The notes beneath the pieces were generated by a model, which was not told where the DNA came from, ran no database searches, and saw nothing but the letters and a program-made list of their open reading frames with translations. From positions 1 through 22,794 of the IMG/VR virus record IMGVR_UViG_3300044630_003177: a stretch of 22,794 nucleotides of DNA. One strand, given 5' to 3'. Source of the DNA: a virus. The translations under genes were made by a program, and so were the position numbers. This document shows positions 19,260-22,794 of the stretch, in pieces (the first letter of the stretch is position 1; the number at the start of each line of letters is the position of its first letter).

Positions 19260-19432
19260 TGGCTACCAAAGAACAAATCATCGAAGCAATCTTGAAGGTT
19301 GCTGGAGATCCTACTGTTGGAGTTATCAAAGACTTGGCTGAAGATTTTGCTGATGCCATCATTTCACTTGACGCACCCGTTGCTAAGGAAACTAAAGAAA
19401 CTCGTGTAGTCAAGTCTGAAGAAACTCGCTAA
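19259..19432 (+). CDS. Hypothetical protein, 57 aa
   Basis: ATG 19259 overlaps the protease stop (TAATG). The protein is helical (TKEQIIEAILKVAGDPTVGVIKDLAEDFADAI) with a Lys/Glu/Thr-rich tail (KETKETRVVKSEETR). Placement between protease and capsid is where scaffolding-type or short accessory proteins lie, but length and sequence do not decide. A terminator follows 20 bases after the stop. Confidence 0.68.
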   Translation: MATKEQIIEAILKVAGDPTVGVIKDLAEDFADAIISLDAPVAKETKETRVVKSEETR

Positions 19433-19452
19433 CGCCCCCATAAAGCGAGTTC

Positions 19453-19490
19453 ACCCCCACAGGTTACCCCCTTTCCCTGTGGGGGTTCTT
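19453..19490 (+). terminator. Intrinsic terminator before the capsid gene
   Basis: ACCCCCACAGG (19453-19463) pairs with CCTGTGGGGGT (19476-19486), loop 12 bases, followed by TTCTTCTTT. It separates the packaging/protease genes from the capsid gene. Confidence 0.86.
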
Positions 19491-19517
19491 CTTTACCGTG
19501 ACGCATACTTTTCGTTC

Positions 19518-19594
19518 TGTAAACTTTTACATGTAGTTGAGTGTTAGCACCGCTACCTTGTCTGTTGAGTGTCAGCACCGCAGAATCCTTTATT
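19518..19594 (+). promoter_or_regulatory. Capsid gene control region: palindrome, direct repeats, promoter
   Basis: Contents: the palindrome TGTAAACTTTTACA (19518-19531); an 18-mer GTTGAGTGTnAGCACCGC repeated at 19536-19553 and 19564-19581 (28-base period); and two possible promoters, TTGTCT (19558-19563)-17-CAGAAT (19581-19586) or TTGAGT (19565-19570)-18-TTTATT (19589-19594). CAGAAT is the -10 of island promoter 1, which favours the first. The terminator upstream requires a promoter here. Confidence 0.55.
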
Positions 19595-19615
19595 CAATTC
19601 CAATTAGGAGATCCA

Positions 19616-20785
19616 ATGTCTGAATTTGCAAAATTTCAGGCGGAAGCTCGCGCTAAGGCTTGGGAAGCTGCAAAGGTTATTCTTGACCGTGCTGCTACTG
19701 AGAAGCGTGACCTAACCGCAGAAGAGAACGAGTCATACACTCGCATCTCTGCTGAACTTGACGAGCGTGCTGCGCTTATTGAGTCGGCTAACCAACTAGC
19801 TGCCCGCGAAGAGCGAGCTGCTGAAGCTGCTGCTTCGTTCATTCCATCGAACACCCGTTCGGCAGATGACAGCGACATCCTTCGTGCAATCGCACTAGGT
19901 GAGCAGCGTGGACACGAGTTCGCTTCTGAGAAGCGCACCCTTGTTCCAAGCGACAACACCGTTCCAAAGTCGTTCTACAACCAGGTATTCCAGATTGCCC
20001 GTCTTGCTGGCCCAATGCTGGATGTTTCGGATGTCATCAACACCACTACTGGTGAGTCGCTGACCATCCCAACCCTGACTGCTCGTTCGACCGCAACCAT
20101 CAAGGGTGCTGGAACAGCAATCTCAGAGTCAGAGCCAACCTTCAGCTCGATCACTCTAGGTGCGTTCAAGTATTCATTCCTCGTTCCTGTTGCTAACGAA
20201 CTGCTAACTGACGCTGGTTTCGACCTGTCGGCACTTATCGCAGAACAAGCTGGTAACGCTATCGGTTTTGCCGTCAACAACGGTCTAACCAACGGAACTG
20301 GAACTGTTGAACCTACTGGTATCCTCACCGCTGCAGCTTCGGCTGTTACTGGTGGAACTGGTGTATCCGGTGCAGCAACCTACGAGAACCTCGTAGACCT
20401 TGTTTACGCACTTGACGGTCAGGCTCGTCTACTACCTGGCGTGGGCTTCCTCGCTGGCAAGTCGGCTATCGCTTCGATCCGCAAGATCAAGGATGGTGCA
20501 GGTAACTACATCTTCACCCCTGCCACCGCTGGTCAGCCTGACCAGATCCTCGGCTACCGCCTAATTGAGAACCCTGCTATGCCAGCTGTTGCTACCAGCG
20601 CAAAGTCGGTTCTTTTCGGTCACCTACCTTCATACAAGGTTCGCACCGCTGGTGGAATCCAGGTCGCTCAGTCGGGCGACTACGCTTTCGACAAGGATGT
20701 GACCACTTTCCGTGTCACGATGCGCGTTGATGGTAACCTAACCCACTCAGCTCACGCTGTATGGTTCAAGGGTGGCGCAAGCTAA
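19616..20785 (+). CDS. Major capsid protein (HK97 fold)
   Basis: This 389-residue protein builds the icosahedral head. Residues 1-75 are a charged alpha-helical region (FQAEARAKAWEAAKVILDRAA, ELDERAALIESANQLAARE), the scaffold-like delta domain removed by the protease. The mature part has LVPSDNTVPKSFYNQVFQIAR, TIPTLTARSTATIKG (E-loop region), FKYSFLVPVANELLTDA, AIGFAVNNGLTNGTGTVEPTGIL and GYRLIENPAMP, all typical of HK97-type capsids. ATG 19616 follows AGGAG. Codon choice is visibly more C-ending than in neighbouring genes, as expected for very high expression. Terminators at 19453 and 20801 isolate it as a single-gene transcription unit. Confidence 0.95.
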   Translation: MSEFAKFQAEARAKAWEAAKVILDRAATEKRDLTAEENESYTRISAELDERAALIESANQLAAREERAAEAAASFIPSNTRSADDSDILRAIALGEQRGHEFASEKRTLVPSDNTVPKSFYNQVFQIARLAGPMLDVSDVINTTTGESLTIPTLTARSTATIKGAGTAISESEPTFSSITLGAFKYSFLVPVANELLTDAGFDLSALIAEQAGNAIGFAVNNGLTNGTGTVEPTGILTAAASAVTGGTGVSGAATYENLVDLVYALDGQARLLPGVGFLAGKSAIASIRKIKDGAGNYIFTPATAGQPDQILGYRLIENPAMPAVATSAKSVLFGHLPSYKVRTAGGIQVAQSGDYAFDKDVTTFRVTMRVDGNLTHSAHAVWFKGGAS

Positions 20786-20800
20786 AACTTGCCCAAGACT

Positions 20801-20845
20801 GAACACCCCTCAGAGTTGCGTAGGACTCTGGGGGGTGTTCTTTTT
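20801..20845 (+). terminator. Intrinsic terminator after the capsid gene
   Basis: A 16-base-pair stem, GAACACCCCTCAGAGT (20801-20816) with ACTCTGGGGGGTGTTC (20825-20840), one G-U pair, eight-base loop, then TTTTT. One of the strongest terminators in the window. Confidence 0.93.
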
Positions 20846-20881
20846 GCTAGGCTAGAACCACCTACTACGAAAGGTTCTTCA

Positions 20882-22063
20882 ATGTCTAAAAAGGGTGCAG
20901 TAACGGTTTGGTCGAATAGCCCGTATCAGCCAACGGGTTACGGTGTTCAGGCTGGTTATCTTGTTGATCGTCTTGTGCGTGATGGCTATGCGACCGCAGC
21001 TATTTCTAACTATGGTGTTGAGGGTCGCAACACGACTTTAGAAACACCACACGGTGTCATCCCTCACTATGCTCGTGGCTTTGAACCTTACTCTAACGAT
21101 GTAGGGCCAATGAACCACCACCACTTCCTAAGTCAGCACCCTGGTCTAACTGACCTAATGATCACGCTCTACGATGTTTGGGTGTTGAAGGGTGCAGCTT
21201 GGGACAGGATGCGCCGGATCGCCTCATGGACTCCACTAGACCACATCACGATGCCACCAAAGGTTGAGGCGTGGTTGCGTAAACCTAATGTGACACCGAT
21301 CGCTATGTCACCGCATGGTCAGCGTCAAATGCAGGAGAAAGGCATTGACTGTCTTTATGTGCCACACGCTATTGACACGAAAGCGATGAAACCGACTTAC
21401 GAGATCAGCGGTGTGCCTACTCGTCAGTATCTAAGTTTCAACGATGATGACTTTGTGGTTGGCATGGTAGCTGCGAACAAAGCATCTGGACTTGTTCACC
21501 GTAAAGCGTTTAGCGAGAACCTGCTTGCTTTTAGCATCTTTCTAAAAGACCACCCTGATGCCAAGCTTTACCTACACACCGATCCGCTTGGTGCCGCAGG
21601 TGGCTGGAATCTGTTGAAGCTTTGCGAAGCTGTAGGTATTCCTCAAGACTCTGTGCGATTCCCTAACCTTGTTGATTACCGTTACGGTATGGAAACCGAT
21701 CAGGTGGCCGCTTTGATGACGGCTATGGATGTAATGCTTGTCACTTCTTACGGTGAAGGCTTTGGCGTTCCCACGGTTGAGGCCCAGGCAGTCGGAACTC
21801 GTGTCATCGGTTCTAATTGGGCAGCTACCCCTGACCTTGTTGCTGAAGATTGCTTCCTTGTCGAAGGGCAACCAACTTGGGATAGTGGTCAGGATGCTTG
21901 GTGGTCTATTCCGCTTGTGCCATCTATCGTGGATGCTTTGAACAAAGCGTATGACGCACCTAGAGGTCGCTCACAAGTTTGCATTGACTTTGCACAACAG
22001 TTTGATGTTGAGGCTGTTTGGAAAAAGCATTGGATTCCTGCTCTGGATGCGTTGCTTGCATGA
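20882..22063 (+). CDS. Glycosyltransferase, GT4-like (GT-B fold)
   Basis: This 393-residue protein transfers a sugar from an activated donor. The N-terminal half has VWSNSPYQPTGYGVQAGYLVDRL (acceptor-side Rossmann domain), and the C-terminal half the donor site SYGEGFGVPTVEAQAVGTRVIGSNWAATPDLV (about 287-318), the glycine-rich/E-x7-E signature of GT4 enzymes. ATG 20882 follows AAAGG; in-frame sequence upstream overlaps the terminator and is not coding. The gene follows the capsid terminator, so it needs either read-through or a promoter I do not see. The acceptor could be a virion protein, DNA base or host surface; position next to the capsid gene favours virion glycosylation, by inference. 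Confidence 0.85.
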   Translation: MSKKGAVTVWSNSPYQPTGYGVQAGYLVDRLVRDGYATAAISNYGVEGRNTTLETPHGVIPHYARGFEPYSNDVGPMNHHHFLSQHPGLTDLMITLYDVWVLKGAAWDRMRRIASWTPLDHITMPPKVEAWLRKPNVTPIAMSPHGQRQMQEKGIDCLYVPHAIDTKAMKPTYEISGVPTRQYLSFNDDDFVVGMVAANKASGLVHRKAFSENLLAFSIFLKDHPDAKLYLHTDPLGAAGGWNLLKLCEAVGIPQDSVRFPNLVDYRYGMETDQVAALMTAMDVMLVTSYGEGFGVPTVEAQAVGTRVIGSNWAATPDLVAEDCFLVEGQPTWDSGQDAWWSIPLVPSIVDALNKAYDAPRGRSQVCIDFAQQFDVEAVWKKHWIPALDALLA

Positions 22064-22707
22064 TTCCGGTCATCGGCTTTGCAACAGTAAATAGGTTTGA
22101 CCTTGCAGATCGCTTGGTGAAGTCTATTGACTATCCTGTGGAGCATCTCGTCATTATTGACAACTCTGGCACAGGAACATACCTACCACCAGAGAACGAG
22201 AATGTCACCCATGTGTGGGTGTTGCCTATCCCGTTTGGCTTGGGTCTTGTCGGTGCATGGAATCTCATTATCAAGTCCACGCCTTATGCTCCGTATTGGG
22301 TGCTAGTGAACGATGACGCATGGTTTGCACCTGGATCGTTAGAAAAAATCAGTCAGGAAGCTTCGCCTGAAACGATCAGCTTTCCAAGCATTATTCCGCA
22401 TTGGTCTTGTGCAATCTTTGGCGAGCAAGTAGTCGCTAAGGTTGGGCTGTATGACGAGCGTTTCTATCCGCTGTATTTCGATGACAACGACATGGAACGC
22501 CGGATCAAACACGCAGGGTTCGAACCTAAATGGATTGACGCTAAAGTAAACCATGACAACAGTTCAACTTTGAACTCAGGATTTGAGGCAGCTAATGGTC
22601 GCACTTATGGAAAGAATCAAGCTCTTCTTCACAAAAAAACCGAAGAAGAAGATTACTCCGAAGGTGTCTGGAGTTTGCAAGTGCGAAGGGATAACCGATG
22701 GGACTGA
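22060..22707 (+). CDS. Glycosyltransferase, GT2-like (GT-A fold)
   Basis: This 215-residue protein begins IPVIGFATVNRFDLADRLVKSID, a GT2-type start, and has VLVNDDAWFAPGSL (DDA metal/nucleotide site, about 95-100) and LYFDDNDMERRIKHAGFEPKWI, corresponding to the catalytic ED-x-E/acceptor region of small GT2 enzymes. ATG 22060 overlaps the preceding stop (ATGA). It is probably coupled to the GT4-like enzyme and acts in the same route. Its 3' end overlaps the next gene by 10 bases. The tail is basic and charged (KKTEEEDYSEG) and not recognised. Confidence 0.82.
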   Translation: MIPVIGFATVNRFDLADRLVKSIDYPVEHLVIIDNSGTGTYLPPENENVTHVWVLPIPFGLGLVGAWNLIIKSTPYAPYWVLVNDDAWFAPGSLEKISQEASPETISFPSIIPHWSCAIFGEQVVAKVGLYDERFYPLYFDDNDMERRIKHAGFEPKWIDAKVNHDNSSTLNSGFEAANGRTYGKNQALLHKKTEEEDYSEGVWSLQVRRDNRWD

Positions 22708-22794
22708 AAGTTTACACAGGCGGGACATTCGACCTGTTTCACTCAGGCCATGTAGCGTTTCTGAGGAAATGTGCGCTAGTCGGCTCTGTGACTG
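22698..22794 (+). CDS. HxGH-motif nucleotidylyltransferase, N-terminal part (cut by window end)
   Basis: Visible N-terminus: GLKVYTGGTFDLFHSGHVAFLRKC, with the TGGTFDLFHSGH signature of TagD-like cytidylyltransferases (HSGH near 16-19). It runs off the window after 32 codons. Same family as the gene at 4694, but with a different motif (HSGH against HKGH) and a closer fit to the TagD start, so the two are not recent duplicates. Following two glycosyltransferases, it may make a CDP- or ADP-activated donor for them. Confidence 0.8.
   Translation, partial: MGLKVYTGGTFDLFHSGHVAFLRKCALVGSVT

Noticed and set aside
1-22794. Integrase, phage repressor, insertion sequence, lysis and tail genes
   Set aside because: Looked for in all translated frames and not found; they may lie outside the window.

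Overview
The window is a contiguous piece of a tailed double-stranded DNA phage (or prophage) genome with every supported gene on the + strand, very short intergenic distances and many ATGA/TAATG/TAGTG start-stop overlaps. The HK97-type head genes (P27-like small terminase, large terminase, portal, prohead protease, major capsid), the RusA resolvase, and zinc-ribbon/HNH proteins of the kind common in actinobacteriophages suggest a siphovirus of an actinobacterium of moderate GC content (for example a freshwater Microbacteriaceae-like host). Host assignment is inference: no host gene, integrase, repressor or tRNA is visible. An actinobacterial-type LexA box upstream of the late genes supports the host guess.

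Layout. (1) 1-6925, early/replication and nucleic-acid genes: HNH nuclease (partial), a C5-cytosine methyltransferase split over two overlapping frames, a lambda-O-like replication initiator that carries an apparent origin (four 21-bp-spaced iterons plus an AT-rich tract) inside its own gene, a zinc-ribbon protein, SSB, RusA, several small proteins, an HxGH nucleotidylyltransferase and a metallophosphoesterase. (2) 6926-8915, an operon with its own promoter, a 200-nt structured leader with a terminator hairpin directly before the first ribosome binding site, then two zinc-ribbon proteins, a phosphomannose-isomerase-type cupin, a HAD phosphomannomutase and an HNH nuclease. (3) 8916-13667, an accessory island: two operons of mostly unrecognised small proteins. 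The spacer before each operon is built from the same parts in the same order: a G/T-rich array (TTTGGT or GGTTC repeats), C-rich sequence with CCGCCCAGG, an A-tract promoter and a matching leader. The island ends in a strong terminator and a third C-rich spacer. (4) 13484-13667, the late control region with a perfect LexA (SOS) box, three degenerate ones and a LacI-like palindrome. (5) 13668-20785, packaging and head genes, with an AT-rich MT-A70 adenine methyltransferase inserted between the terminase subunits, and the capsid gene insulated by terminators on both sides. (6) 20882-22794, two glycosyltransferases and a second HxGH nucleotidylyltransferase cut by the window end.

How the parts may work together (inference): initiator, SSB, RusA and nucleases replicate and process the DNA; two methyltransferases of different base specificity may protect it from restriction; the isomerase, mutase, nucleotidylyltransferases and glycosyltransferases look like a phage-borne sugar activation and transfer route, possibly decorating the virion. 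Late genes may be linked to host DNA damage through LexA. The most unusual signals are the dual-frame methyltransferase overlap, the attenuator-like leader, the duplicated array/promoter modules of the island and the clustered SOS boxes.
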